Part shown: one piece after another, positions 42,414-52,549 of the stretch | How positions within the stretch are numbered: the stretch's first letter is position 1 | How the letters are laid out: the number at the start of each line of letters is the position of its first letter | Assembly (NCBI GenBank): GCA_900754745.1 | Contig: CAAEEB010000067.1 | Location: forward strand, 15,964-79,963 | Length of the DNA: 64,000 bases | DNA from: an uncultured Collinsella sp. | GTDB lineage: Bacteria; Actinomycetota; Coriobacteriia; Coriobacteriales; Coriobacteriaceae | Reading direction: 5' to 3' | The notes under the pieces: model-generated | Told to the model about the DNA's origin: nothing | What the model saw: only the letters and a program-made list of their open reading frames with translations | The model's database searches: none | Program-made: the position numbers and the translations under genes

Positions 42414-45400
42414 ATGGCATTCGTCCATCTGCACAATCACACTGTTTTTTCCATGCTCGACGGCGCAACCCGTATCCAGGATATGGTCAATCGCGCTGTT
42501 GAGCTGGGCATGCCTGCCGTGGCCATCACCGACCACGGCTACATGTACGGCGTGCCCGACCTGGCGCTGGCCTGCGACGCCGTCAACCACAACACGCCCG
42601 AGTACAAGACGTGGAGCCACGACAAGGCCTTCTTGGAAAAGGACCGCCGCGACGAGCTGGTGGAGCCCGATCCCGAGGAAAACCCGCGCGAGCATGCCCA
42701 GTACGTGAAGGACATGGCCATGTGGGACGAGAAGGGAAACATCGACGAGCTCAAGCCGCCCCTGGTCATCAAACCCATCTTTGGCTGCGAGGTCTACTTT
42801 ACGCCGGACGAGACGCTCGCTCGCGACCATAAGCCCGAGCTCTACCACATGATCCTTTTGGCCAAGGACCAGGAGGGCTACGTCAACCTGATGCAGACGG
42901 TCTCCGAGGCCGCCGTGCAGGGCTTTTACTACAAGCCGCGCGTGACGCTCGACAACCTGCGCCGTCACGCCAAGGGCATGATCTGCACGAGTGCCTGCAT
43001 CGCCGGCATCATCCCCAAGTACATCGACCGCGGTGACATGGAGGGCGCCATCAAGTGGGCCGAGACCTTCCGCGACACCTTCGAGCCCGGCGACTTCTAT
43101 ATCGAGATCCAGGAACACGGCATTACCACCGATAACGGCCTGACCGACGAGCAGATGGACCGCACACTCATCGACATCGCCAAGCAGGTGGGCGTCAAGG
43201 TCATCGCCACCAACGACTTCCACTACCTGCGCCGCGAGGACGCGCCGGTGCAGGACGTCATCATGTGCATCGGCATGAACGCCAAGGTCGACGACCCCAA
43301 CCGCATGCGCATGACCGGCTCGGAGTTCTATATGAAGACCGAGGAGGAGATGCGGGCGATGTTCCCGTATTGCCCCGAGGCCTGCGACAACACGCTCGAG
43401 ATCGCCGACAAGTGCTACGTGGAGCTCGACTGGGACTCCATCATCCTGCCGCGCTTCCCGCTGCTCGATCCCGGCGAGACGCACGAGAGCCAGTTCCGCC
43501 GCGAGTGCGAGAAGGGCCTGCGCCAGCACTACGGTGACGACTGGGCCACGCGCGAGATCGGTGGCGTCAACATCAAAGAGCGCTTTGAGTACGAATACAA
43601 GGTCATCTGCGACAAGGGCTTTGCCGCCTACTTTTTGATCGTTGCCGAGTACGTGCAATGGGCCAAGGACAACGGCATCGGCGTCGGCCCCGGCCGTGGT
43701 TCTGCCGCCGGCGCTATCGTCGCCTACGCCATGAACATCACCGCGTTCGACCCGCTCGAGAACGGCCTGATGTTCGAGAGGTTCCTGTCTCCGCAGCGTA
43801 CCGAGATGCCCGATATCGATATGGACTTCGACGATGAGCGGCGCCTCGAGGTCGTGGAGCACGTTCGCCAGCTCTATGGCCCCGAGAAGGTCACCCACGT
43901 CATCACCTACTCGACCATTAAGGCCAAGCAGGCCATCAACGATGCCGCGCGCGTTCTGGACTACCCGGTCTACATGGGCCAGCGCCTGTCCAAGATGGTC
44001 TCGAGCGACCCCAAGGTCAAGCTCAAGCAGGTGCTCGACAAGCAACCCGGCAAAGAGGATCTGTTTAACCCCGACTTTGCCGAGGCCTATAAAAAGGACG
44101 ACGACGCCCGCCGCATCATCGACACGGCGCTCTCGATCGAGGGCCTCACCCGTGGCGAGGGTGTGCACGCGTGCGCCGTTCTGATCTGCCGTGACCCCGT
44201 CAACGAGCACGTGCCCACCAAGCTCGACACCAAGGGCGGCGTCGAGATTACCCAGTACGAGGGCCATACCGTCGCCGACATGGGCCTGCTCAAGATGGAC
44301 TTTTTGGGCCTGCGCACGCTGACGGTTATCTCCAAGGCCAAGGCGAACATCAAGAAGAACTTCGGTATCGACATCAAAGAGGAAGAGATCCCCTTTGACG
44401 ACCCCGAGATCTTTAAGCTCATGGGCTCCGGCCACACCGCCGGCGTCTTCCAGGTCGAGTCCGCCGGCATGACGGCCACGATCAAGAACATGAAGCCCAC
44501 CGAGTACAAACACGTCGTAGCATTGATCGCCCTGTACCGCCCGGGCCCGCTCGGCGCCGGCATGGTCTCGTCCTACATCAACCGTATGAACGGCAAGGAG
44601 CCGGCGGTTTCCTACGACGACCGCCTGGACGACATCCTGGGCGAAACCTACGGCACTATGGTCTACCAGGAGCAGGTTATGCTCATCTCCGTCGAGATGT
44701 GCGGCTTCTCCAAGGGCGAATCGGACTCGCGTATCCGTAAGCCCGTGGCTAAGAAAAAGATCAAACTGCTCACGTCGACGGTGCTCCACTGGGAGGATGG
44801 CTCGGACGAGACCACCTACGACCACTGGATGAACGGCGCTATCAAGAACAACTATACGCGCGAGGTCGCCCAGAAGATCTGGGACGATGTTCTCGAGTTC
44901 GCGTCCTACGCCTTTAACAAGTCGCACTCCGCCGGCTATGCCATTCTGGTTATGCAGACGGCATGGCTCAAGGCGCACTACCCACACGAGTACATGGCGG
45001 CCGTCCTGACGTCCTACACGGGCAAGACCGACAAGATCGTTCATTACGTCTCGGCGTGCCGTCACGACGGCATCCCCGTGCTGTCGCCAGATGTCAACGA
45101 GTCCGGTACCGAGTTCACGGCTACCAAGGAAGGCGTGCGCTTTGGTCTGGCCGGCATCCGCGGCGTGGGCACTGGCGTGGCGCAGACGATTATCGCCGAG
45201 CGCGAGGCGGGCGGCCCGTTTAAGACGCTGCACGACTTTGTCGAGCGCGTGGACTCGAGCCAGGCCAACCGCCGCGTGATCGAATCGCTGATCAAGGCAG
45301 GCGCCTTCGACTCCACGGGCTATCCGCGCCGCCAGATGATGCACTTTGTGGACAAGAACAACCCCGAGAACATCATCGACGCCGCGGTAAAGCGCCAGAA

Positions 45401-46217
45401 GGACCGTGCGAGCGGCCAGACCTCGTTCTTCGATATGTTTGGCGACGTTGAGGGCTCGGGCTTCGAGGTCAGCGTGCCCGATCCGGACGGTCAGGAATGG
45501 GATCGCCACCTCAAGCTGAGCCAGGAGAAAGAGGTCCTGGGCATCTATGTCTCGGACCACCCGCTGCGCCCGTTTGAGTATGCACTAGCCAAGGCGCGCG
45601 ACTTCTCGTTCTCGCAGATCGACACCGGCTACGAAGTTCAGAATCCTACGGGCGGTACCATCAACCAGGAGATTCCCGAGGGTAAGGCGCTGTGGTGGGC
45701 CGGTATGGTCTCGAGCGTGTCCAAGCGCGTGACCAAAAACGGCGACCCCATGGGCATCGTGCAGCTCGAGGACATGGAAGGCGAGGCCACCGTGGTCGTG
45801 TTCCCTAAGACCTACAAGGAGGCCGAGGGGTATCTGTACGGCGAGGTCGATCCCGAGACCGGCGTGCAGCTGTCCGACGCGTTTGTGCGCATTAAGGGCA
45901 AACTCGAGCGCTCGGACCGCGGCGACCAGATCATCGCGCAGGAGATCGTGCCGCTCGAGCTCAACGAGGAGAACAACAAGCCCAAGGTGTTTGAGGTCAT
46001 GGTGCCCAACAGCCGCTTTAGCCAGGGCAATATGGCGCGCCTGGCCACGGTGCTCACCGCTAACCCGGGCGGCGACCGCGTGGAGATCTTTATCGAGCAG
46101 GTGGACGGGCGCGTGCTGCGTGCCGAGGTGCCTGCCAAGGTCAACGCGCGCTCGATTCCGCTGCTGGCCGAGGCCAAGGCCATCGTGGGTAACCAGGGCA
46201 GAGTAACGGTGATCTAG
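42414..46217 (+). CDS. dnaE: DNA polymerase III alpha subunit
   Basis: Replicative polymerase, 1267 residues, about 100 longer than E. coli DnaE. The N-terminal PHP domain begins FVHLHNHTVFSMLDGA and contains AITDHGYMYGV. The polymerase site is GVGPGRGSAAGAIVAY and MPDIDMDFDDERR, with the third acidic residue in the following palm region. Helix-hairpin-helix and OB domains follow (RFGLAGIRGVG; GIVQLEDMEGEATVVVF). PHP metal residues look mostly conserved, so proofreading by this domain is possible. It stands alone. Repeat fragments lie upstream and a perfect inverted repeat directly downstream. Confidence 0.96.
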   Translation: MAFVHLHNHTVFSMLDGATRIQDMVNRAVELGMPAVAITDHGYMYGVPDLALACDAVNHNTPEYKTWSHDKAFLEKDRRDELVEPDPEENPREHAQYVKDMAMWDEKGNIDELKPPLVIKPIFGCEVYFTPDETLARDHKPELYHMILLAKDQEGYVNLMQTVSEAAVQGFYYKPRVTLDNLRRHAKGMICTSACIAGIIPKYIDRGDMEGAIKWAETFRDTFEPGDFYIEIQEHGITTDNGLTDEQMDRTLIDIAKQVGVKVIATNDFHYLRREDAPVQDVIMCIGMNAKVDDPNRMRMTGSEFYMKTEEEMRAMFPYCPEACDNTLEIADKCYVELDWDSIILPRFPLLDPGETHESQFRRECEKGLRQHYGDDWATREIGGVNIKERFEYEYKVICDKGFAAYFLIVAEYVQWAKDNGIGVGPGRGSAAGAIVAYAMNITAFDPLENGLMFERFLSPQRTEMPDIDMDFDDERRLEVVEHVRQLYGPEKVTHVITYSTIKAKQAINDAARVLDYPVYMGQRLSKMVSSDPKVKLKQVLDKQPGKEDLFNPDFAEAYKKDDDARRIIDTALSIEGLTRGEGVHACAVLICRDPVNEHVPTKLDTKGGVEITQYEGHTVADMGLLKMDFLGLRTLTVISKAKANIKKNFGIDIKEEEIPFDDPEIFKLMGSGHTAGVFQVESAGMTATIKNMKPTEYKHVVALIALYRPGPLGAGMVSSYINRMNGKEPAVSYDDRLDDILGETYGTMVYQEQVMLISVEMCGFSKGESDSRIRKPVAKKKIKLLTSTVLHWEDGSDETTYDHWMNGAIKNNYTREVAQKIWDDVLEFASYAFNKSHSAGYAILVMQTAWLKAHYPHEYMAAVLTSYTGKTDKIVHYVSACRHDGIPVLSPDVNESGTEFTATKEGVRFGLAGIRGVGTGVAQTIIAEREAGGPFKTLHDFVERVDSSQANRRVIESLIKAGAFDSTGYPRRQMMHFVDKNNPENIIDAAVKRQKDRASGQTSFFDMFGDVEGSGFEVSVPDPDGQEWDRHLKLSQEKEVLGIYVSDHPLRPFEYALAKARDFSFSQIDTGYEVQNPTGGTINQEIPEGKALWWAGMVSSVSKRVTKNGDPMGIVQLEDMEGEATVVVFPKTYKEAEGYLYGEVDPETGVQLSDAFVRIKGKLERSDRGDQIIAQEIVPLELNEENNKPKVFEVMVPNSRFSQGNMARLATVLTANPGGDRVEIFIEQVDGRVLRAEVPAKVNARSIPLLAEAKAIVGNQGRVTVI

Positions 46218-46234
46218 GGACGGCGTTGCTGAGG

Positions 46235-46359
46235 GGTAGCTAATTTGGGACGGGGCTATTTTAGCTACCCTTTGGCTGACGGCGAATGAGTCGGGGTTGG
46301 AATACATCTCAACCGACATTTGGGGGTAGCTAAAATAGCCCCGTCCCAAATTAGCTACC
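46235..46359. repeat. Perfect 36-bp inverted repeat with self-palindromic arms (BIME-like)
   Basis: 46235-46270 and 46324-46359 are exact reverse complements with a 53-nt middle. Each arm starts GGTAGCTAA and ends TTAGCTACC, so each also folds alone around GGGACGGGGC. Diverged relatives are at 34751-34848 and 42326-42342. The right arm ends one base before an ATG and 21 nt before the start of the SNF2 gene. Confidence 0.88.
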
Positions 46360-46380
46360 ATGTGTGGATTGGAGGAAGTG

Positions 46381-49300
46381 ATGGCGCAGGGGACGTTTGT
46401 GCAGGCGCTCCGGAAAGAGGCGGCGCTGAGCGGCACCTTTATGAAGGGCCGCTCGCTCATGCTCAACGGCGCCGTGCTGTCGATCGAGGACAGCGGCTCG
46501 CGCTTCTCCAAGAACGTGACGGTTGAGGGCTCAGTGCGCGGCTCGCGCGGTGACCTGTACAAGACGCACGTGGCGCTCGACATGGACGAGCACGAGGTGA
46601 TCGACTACGACTGCGATTGCCCCGCTGCCTATCGCTACCCCGGCATGTGCAAGCACGCCATCGCCACGGCGCTAGCGTACCTGGACGCCAGCGGCATTGA
46701 GCCTGTTGAGGGGCTGCGCACGCCGGTCCGCACGTTTACGGCGGCGCCCAAGCAAGCCGCGCGTCCTGCGTCTGCCGCACCGGCGGTCAACCCTAACTTT
46801 CCCTTCCCGGCGCCAGTTCCCACGAGCCCGAGCCTCATGAAGGCGCTCTCCGATCTTTCGGACGCGCGCATGGATGAGTTGGCGGGCATGCGCCGCAAGC
46901 TCGCCGGCACTGTCGACCCCGATGCCCCCAAGGCGGTGTTGGAGCCCTCGCTGGTGCCGTACTACAATCCGCTGTTCGCCGACCGCTTTAGCTGGGCGCT
47001 CGAGCTTCGCATCCGATGCGGCTCGGTGTCCTACGTGGTCAAGGACATCGACGGCATGGCCGCCGCCTACGCGCGCGGCGGCACGTTCTCGTACGGCAAG
47101 AAGCTCACATTCCTCCATACGCCCGAGGCCTTTGACGAGGTTTCGGTGCGTCTGCTCGACCTTGTTGTGGCAACGGTTGTGTATCTGAGCGACATCACGA
47201 GTTCGCGTTCGGCGTCGTACGATTTTGCACGCAGCGGCTTTGTCGCCGAGCGTCAACTGCCGCTGTCCGAGCATGACATCGTATACATGCTGGACTTGCT
47301 GCGTGGCCGGACCATTTCCTTTGAGCCCGCCTGGTCGCGGGGAACGACGACGCATCGTTCCTACGAGGTGGCGGTTGAGTTGTCGCCGGTGGGGGAGGAC
47401 GAGGCCTCGGCAAAACAGCCGCCGCTCCTTGCCGCCAAGATCGCGCCGGCGGCCGGTGGCAGCTACGACCTGCGTCTGCCCGCCGATATGTACTGCTTTG
47501 TCTCGGGCGACGTTGCCTATCTGGTCGACACGCACCGCGCGCGCCGCGCCGATGCGGCGTTTGCCCAGCATGCCGCACCGTTTCTGTCGCGTCTGCTGCC
47601 CTGTCGCACGCCGGTCCATATCGCCGCCGAACAGGTGGGCGAATTCTGCCGCATGGCGCTGCCCGTGCTGCGCGAATACACTGACCTCACCGCTCCCGCC
47701 GTGCTCGACACCGTGGCGCCCGAGCCGAGCTTTGCCATGGCAATCGGTGTCGACGATGGGCTTGTGACCTGCAAGATTACGGTTAGCTACGGCGATTGGT
47801 CGGCAGATCTCTTTAGCCTGGGTGCCCCGGGCAGCCCCTTCGAAGAACAGCGCCCGGGCGTGCCGCCGCGCGACGAGATAGCAGAGTTTCGCGTTATGGA
47901 CACGGCGGCCCTGTATTTCGACTTTTACGAGGGCGGCCTGGCGTTTGAGGAGCGCGACGACGAGAGCCTGTTCTGCCTGCTCACCGAGGGCCTGTCTGCC
48001 CTGTCCGAGCTGGGCGAGGTCATGCTCAGCGACCGCCTACGCCAGATCTCGGTCCGCCCTGCGCCCAAGCTTTCGGTGCGCGCGACCGTCAAGAGCAACC
48101 TGCTCGATGTCGAACTGGGCGCGAGCGGTCTTTCAGCGGCAGATCTTGCCATCTATCTGGACTCATACAAGCGCCATCAGACGTTTGCGCGCCTGACGTC
48201 CGGCGACATCGTGCGCCTGGACGAGGGTGCCCGTGCCGCGTTTGGCCTTGCCGAGGACCTGGGCGTCGATGCTGTCGACCTGCTCGACGGCGTGTCGCTT
48301 CCCGCGTCGAGCACCCTGTTTGTCGATAGCATGCTTGCACGCACGCCCGCGCTCGAAGCCGATCGCGACGCTGCGTTCCGTCGCACCGTCGAGCGCTTGG
48401 ATACGCTCGGCAAGATGGACTTTACGGTGCCGGCATCTCTCAAGGCCACACTGCGCGGCTATCAGGTCGACGGCTACCAGTGGCTCGGCTCGCTCGAGCA
48501 CCTGGGCCTCGGCGGTATCTTGGCCGACGATATGGGCCTGGGCAAAACACTGCAGATGATCGCGCATATCCTGGCGCGCGTGGAGGCGGGGGACACTAAG
48601 CCCACGCTTGTGGTGTGCCCTGCGTCGCTTGTGTACAACTGGACTGCCGAGCTGGAGCGCTTTGCGCCTTCGCTCGACGTGTGCGCCATCGTGGGTGCCA
48701 AGGCGCAGCGCCGCGTGCAGATAGCCGGCGCCGACGAGCATAACGTGGTCGTGACGTCGTATGACCTCATGCGCCGCGATATCGACGAGTATGCCGAGCA
48801 GGACTTTGCCCGCGTTGTGCTCGACGAGGCCCAGTACATTAAAAACCCGCTCACGCAGGTAGCGCGCGCCGCCAAGCGCCTGCCGGCCGGCGTGCGCTTT
48901 GCCTTGACGGGCACGCCCATCGAAAATCGCCTGTCTGAGCTCTGGAGCATCTTCGACTTTTTGATGCCGGGCCTGCTTGGCACACGCGAGTCGTTTGCCA
49001 AGCGCTTTGAGAGCCCCGTCGAGCATGCCGAGGGCGATAGCGCCGCTCGCCTGCAGGCGCTCGTGTCGCCGTTTGTGCTGCGCCGTATCAAGGAAGACGT
49101 GGTTGCCGACCTGCCCGAAAAGATCGAGGACACCGTCATGGCGCAGCTCACCGGCGAGCAGCGCAAGCTCTACCTGGCCAACCAAGACCGCATCGCCCAG
49201 CAGGTGCAGCACCGTGAGGCATCCGAGTTTAAGAAAGACAAGCTCAAGGTACTCGCCGAGCTCACCAAGCTGCGCCAGATCTGCTGCGACCCGCGTCTAC

Positions 49301-49845
49301 ACTACGAGGATTACAAGGCGGGGAGCGCCAAACTCGACGCTTGCATGGAGCTCGTGCACGGTGCGCTCGACGGCGGGCACCACATTCTGCTGTTCAGCCA
49401 GTTCACGGGCATGCTCGATATCATCGGCAAGCGCCTGGCCAAGGAGGACATCGGCTTTCTTAAGCTCACGGGCGCTTCGTCCAAGGAGAGCCGCGCCAAG
49501 ATGGTCGCGCAGTTCCAGGCGGGCGAGGTGCCGGTGTTTCTGATCTCGCTCAAGGCGGGCGGCGTGGGCCTCAACCTGACGGCGGCCGACGTGGTCATCC
49601 ACTACGACCCGTGGTGGAACGTGGCCGCGCAGGACCAGGCGACCGACCGCGCGCACCGTATTGGCCAGCAACATACCGTGACCGTGTACAAGCTCATCGC
49701 CAAGGACACGATCGAGGAGCGCATCATGCAGATGCAGGAGTCTAAGCGCGACCTGGTCAACAGCGTGCTCGGCGGCGACGGCATCTCCTCGGCGCTGTTT
49801 ACCCGCGAGGACGTTCTGGCGCTGCTCGGCGGCGACGGGCGCTAA
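46381..49845 (+). CDS. SWIM zinc-finger SNF2-family helicase
   Basis: An 1154-residue Swi2/Snf2-type DNA translocase. A SWIM zinc finger (CDCPAAYRYPGMCKH, about residues 75-90) near the N-terminus marks this bacterial subfamily. A long unassigned region follows. The motor has DDMGLGKTLQM (about 715), DEAQYIKN, TGTPIENRLSELWSIFDFL and, in the second lobe, KAGGVGLNLT and HRIGQQHTVTVYKL. Such proteins probably remodel RNA polymerase or DNA-protein complexes, but roles are little known. The ATG at 46381 has GGAGGAAG before it; an in-frame ATG at 46360 abuts the repeat and is less likely. Confidence 0.92.
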   Translation: MAQGTFVQALRKEAALSGTFMKGRSLMLNGAVLSIEDSGSRFSKNVTVEGSVRGSRGDLYKTHVALDMDEHEVIDYDCDCPAAYRYPGMCKHAIATALAYLDASGIEPVEGLRTPVRTFTAAPKQAARPASAAPAVNPNFPFPAPVPTSPSLMKALSDLSDARMDELAGMRRKLAGTVDPDAPKAVLEPSLVPYYNPLFADRFSWALELRIRCGSVSYVVKDIDGMAAAYARGGTFSYGKKLTFLHTPEAFDEVSVRLLDLVVATVVYLSDITSSRSASYDFARSGFVAERQLPLSEHDIVYMLDLLRGRTISFEPAWSRGTTTHRSYEVAVELSPVGEDEASAKQPPLLAAKIAPAAGGSYDLRLPADMYCFVSGDVAYLVDTHRARRADAAFAQHAAPFLSRLLPCRTPVHIAAEQVGEFCRMALPVLREYTDLTAPAVLDTVAPEPSFAMAIGVDDGLVTCKITVSYGDWSADLFSLGAPGSPFEEQRPGVPPRDEIAEFRVMDTAALYFDFYEGGLAFEERDDESLFCLLTEGLSALSELGEVMLSDRLRQISVRPAPKLSVRATVKSNLLDVELGASGLSAADLAIYLDSYKRHQTFARLTSGDIVRLDEGARAAFGLAEDLGVDAVDLLDGVSLPASSTLFVDSMLARTPALEADRDAAFRRTVERLDTLGKMDFTVPASLKATLRGYQVDGYQWLGSLEHLGLGGILADDMGLGKTLQMIAHILARVEAGDTKPTLVVCPASLVYNWTAELERFAPSLDVCAIVGAKAQRRVQIAGADEHNVVVTSYDLMRRDIDEYAEQDFARVVLDEAQYIKNPLTQVARAAKRLPAGVRFALTGTPIENRLSELWSIFDFLMPGLLGTRESFAKRFESPVEHAEGDSAARLQALVSPFVLRRIKEDVVADLPEKIEDTVMAQLTGEQRKLYLANQDRIAQQVQHREASEFKKDKLKVLAELTKLRQICCDPRLHYEDYKAGSAKLDACMELVHGALDGGHHILLFSQFTGMLDIIGKRLAKEDIGFLKLTGASSKESRAKMVAQFQAGEVPVFLISLKAGGVGLNLTAADVVIHYDPWWNVAAQDQATDRAHRIGQQHTVTVYKLIAKDTIEERIMQMQESKRDLVNSVLGGDGISSALFTREDVLALLGGDGR

Positions 49846-49946
49846 CCTCGCTCGTTATGTGTTCATTTGCCATGCCGTGGATGGTTCGCCTGCCTTTGGG
49901 CATAAGAACCATCGAGAACATCGGCACATCAGCAAAGGAGAGCATC

Positions 49947-50309
49947 ATGGCGAAATTCTTTAAGGACCCCGACGGCAAGCTCATTGCCGCCCTTGGCAAC
50001 GACGTTGCAACCCCTACCGGCTGCACGGAGCTGACCGCGAACACCGAGGACGCGGCGCACGAGAAGCACGTGCCCGTCGTCGAGAGCGAGCGCGACGGTC
50101 ACGTGATTCGTGCACGTGTGGGCTCGGTCGAGCATCCTATGGTGCCCGAGCACTACATCGAGTGGATCGCCCTTGAGGCCGAGGGCCGTCTGGAGGTCCA
50201 TTACCTTGAACCCGGCATGAAGCCCGCGACGTTTTTTGCCGGCGGTTCCAAGACCGGTACCGTCTATGCCTATTGCAACCTGCACGGGCTGTGGTCCGCG
50301 ACGTTCTAG
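49947..50309 (+). CDS. Superoxide reductase (desulfoferrodoxin/neelaredoxin family)
   Basis: Reduces superoxide to peroxide without making oxygen, a common oxidant defence in anaerobes; 120 residues. Centre II iron ligands are visible: His in HEKHVPVVE, His in VEHPMVPEHYIEW (two) and the Cys/His pair in YCNLHGLW. The N-terminal desulforedoxin Cys4 site is lost: only one Cys remains (PTGCTEL), so the protein is a neelaredoxin-like one-iron type with a relic N-terminal part. AAAGGAG precedes the ATG at 49947. Confidence 0.9.
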   Translation: MAKFFKDPDGKLIAALGNDVATPTGCTELTANTEDAAHEKHVPVVESERDGHVIRARVGSVEHPMVPEHYIEWIALEAEGRLEVHYLEPGMKPATFFAGGSKTGTVYAYCNLHGLWSATF

Positions 50310-50426
50310 GAGCGCGCCCCCGCTCGGGGTATCATAGCTAGCATATGCACATGCGAGCGCCGACTGCATCATGCGGCCGGCGCTTTTACTACGACAACGA
50401 TGGTTTACGACGGAAAGGGCTGAGCC

Positions 50427-52412
50427 ATGAAGCTCGCACTTGCACAGATCGATATGCGCCTGGGTGATATTGAGGGTATCTGCGGTCGCATCGAGGACCA
50501 GGCGCGCCTGGCCCACGAGCGCGGTGCGCGCGTGTTGTGCGTGCCGGCTCCGCTCTTTATGGGAGCCCTGCCCGGCGGCCTGGTGGGCACTGCCGACTTT
50601 GAGCACGACATGCTTGCCGGCTTGACCGGCGTCGCCGAGCGTATCCAAGAGCTCGATATGATCTGCATCGTGCCCGCGGCGGTTTCGTTTGAGGGCCAGC
50701 CCCTGCTCGACTACATGATGCTCAAGGACGGCCATGTGGTGCCGGCCCGTTCGAGCATTGCCCTGCAGCGTGGCGAGAACAACGACGCGCGCTGGGCGCC
50801 GCCGGTGTTTGACGTGGACGGTGTGCGCATCGCCGTGATTTTCGATCTGGACCGCGAGCTCGGCATGCTTCCGACCGGCGTCGACCTCATCGCCTATTTT
50901 CAGTTCAACGCGTTTGATATGACCGACCGCGAGACGGCCGCCATTGCCGCCGTTCGCAGCGGTGCCTACCGCAAGATCGCCTCCAAGCGCAGCGTATGGT
51001 TTGCCTGCATGGCGCCGGTCGGTGCGTACGACGAGTCGGTGTATACCGGCGGCTCGTTTGTGCTCGACGACTGCGGCCGCGTGGTGGCCCAAGCGCCGTG
51101 TTTTGAGGAGAGCCTGCTGGTTCAGGAGATCCAGCGCGGTGTGATGCTCGATGCCTTGGAGGACCACGAGCTGCCCGAGTTTCGCTCCGAGGAGTGGTTG
51201 TGGCAGGCGCTGGTGCTCGCTGTGCGCGACAACGCCCGTGCCCATGGCACGTCGCGCGCCGTGGTGGCGCTCGAGGGAGACTTGCCGTCGTCTTTGCTTG
51301 CGGCGTTGGCTGTCGATGCATTGGGTTCGCGCAATGTGGTCGGCCTGGTACTGGGACGCAACCGCATCTTTACGCCGGCGCAGGAGGAGGCCGAGGCTGC
51401 TCGCTGTGCCGCCGTTCGCGCCATTGCCGAGCGCCTGCATATTCGCACGGTTGAGCGCGATGCGCCGGATGCCGCGCGTGTGCTCGACCGCGATGTGTCG
51501 GCGGGCGATGCCGAGCGCCTGCGCTCTCGCACGCTGGGCCTTATGCTGGAGGATACGGCGCTCGAGCTGGGCGCGATGGCGTTGACCCCGCTGTCCAAAA
51601 CTGAGTACGCGCTGGCGGCGCCCGCGCTTTGCGGTGGCTACCAGGGCGATTATGCGCCCTTTGGCGATGTGTATCTGTCGACGCTTGAGTTTGTGGCGCG
51701 TGTGCGCAACCGTACGTCTGCTGTGGTGTCGCAGGAGCTCGTGACGCTCAACGCGGTGGAAGATTGCATGGAGCGCGTACTGGCGCGGGCGCTCTCGACG
51801 CTCGACGGTCCGGTCGACATGCTCGATCGCGCGGCGCAGCTGCTCGGTGGACTCGAGCCGGGCGAGGTCGATGGCACGCTCGAGGCGCACGTGGACCGCA
51901 ACCGACCTTTCGACGACATCCCGATGTCCGCCGGCAAGCCCGAGGCTTGCTCGCTGCTGCTGATGCTCGTGCGTCAGGGCGAGGCCGCCCGCCGCATGCT
52001 GCCGACGGCGCCGATCGTCTCGGCCCGTTCGTTTGTCGAGCGCGCCTGGCCGTACATGCTCGCATGGTCCGACCTGGGGCTGAGCGGCAAGGAACGCATG
52101 ACGGTCGATGCGCTGGCGCGCGCCGAGGTGAACCGCTTTGCCGACGAGGATACAAGCGAGCGCATGCGTGGCGAGATGATGGGCATACTGGGTGACCTGT
52201 TGGGTATTTCGCCCGAGCAGATGGAGGAGCTGCGCTCCGAGGACGGCCAGCGCCGCCTGCACGAGGGCATGAAGAAGTTTGAGGGCGAGGTCCAGGACGC
52301 CATCGATAAGATGATGGGCGGCCAGGGTGGCCCGCAGGGTGGGCCCCAGGGCACGCCGATGCCGCAACCGCCGGTGGATCCGAGGCAGTTCCCGTTCTTT
52401 AGCCAAAACTAA
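50427..52412 (+). CDS. NAD synthetase-like protein with apparently lost active sites
   Basis: A 661-residue homologue of glutamine-dependent NAD synthetase. The fold is recognisable: MKLALAQIDMRLGDIEG at the start, a DESVYTGGSFVLDDCGRV block of the amidase domain, and LSKTEYALA...APFGDVYLS of the synthetase domain. But the amidase Glu is replaced (VPAPLFMG at 39-46 instead of FPE), the nucleophilic Cys is missing (VIFDLDRE instead of CED), and the ATP loop SGGxDS has become EGDLPSS (283-289). A C-terminal part of some 130 residues ends in a Gly/Pro/Gln-rich tail. It is likely a non-enzymatic relative with a new role. GAAAGGG precedes the ATG. Confidence 0.78.
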   Translation: MKLALAQIDMRLGDIEGICGRIEDQARLAHERGARVLCVPAPLFMGALPGGLVGTADFEHDMLAGLTGVAERIQELDMICIVPAAVSFEGQPLLDYMMLKDGHVVPARSSIALQRGENNDARWAPPVFDVDGVRIAVIFDLDRELGMLPTGVDLIAYFQFNAFDMTDRETAAIAAVRSGAYRKIASKRSVWFACMAPVGAYDESVYTGGSFVLDDCGRVVAQAPCFEESLLVQEIQRGVMLDALEDHELPEFRSEEWLWQALVLAVRDNARAHGTSRAVVALEGDLPSSLLAALAVDALGSRNVVGLVLGRNRIFTPAQEEAEAARCAAVRAIAERLHIRTVERDAPDAARVLDRDVSAGDAERLRSRTLGLMLEDTALELGAMALTPLSKTEYALAAPALCGGYQGDYAPFGDVYLSTLEFVARVRNRTSAVVSQELVTLNAVEDCMERVLARALSTLDGPVDMLDRAAQLLGGLEPGEVDGTLEAHVDRNRPFDDIPMSAGKPEACSLLLMLVRQGEAARRMLPTAPIVSARSFVERAWPYMLAWSDLGLSGKERMTVDALARAEVNRFADEDTSERMRGEMMGILGDLLGISPEQMEELRSEDGQRRLHEGMKKFEGEVQDAIDKMMGGQGGPQGGPQGTPMPQPPVDPRQFPFFSQN

Positions 52413-52549
52413 CTATGGGATGGGATTCGCTCCCAACCCCGATACTTCAACTAAGCACCTCGGCCCTGTTGTGTTATTCTAGAACAGACGTTCGTGAATA
52501 GTGCGCGGGGCCTTGTCTTGCGCTGTGCTTGTGGCGAGGGGAGGTTGGC

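Noticed and set aside
42378..45560. A 1060-codon minus-strand frame opposite dnaE
   Set aside because: Mirror frame of a conserved gene; composition and lack of motifs show it is not coding.
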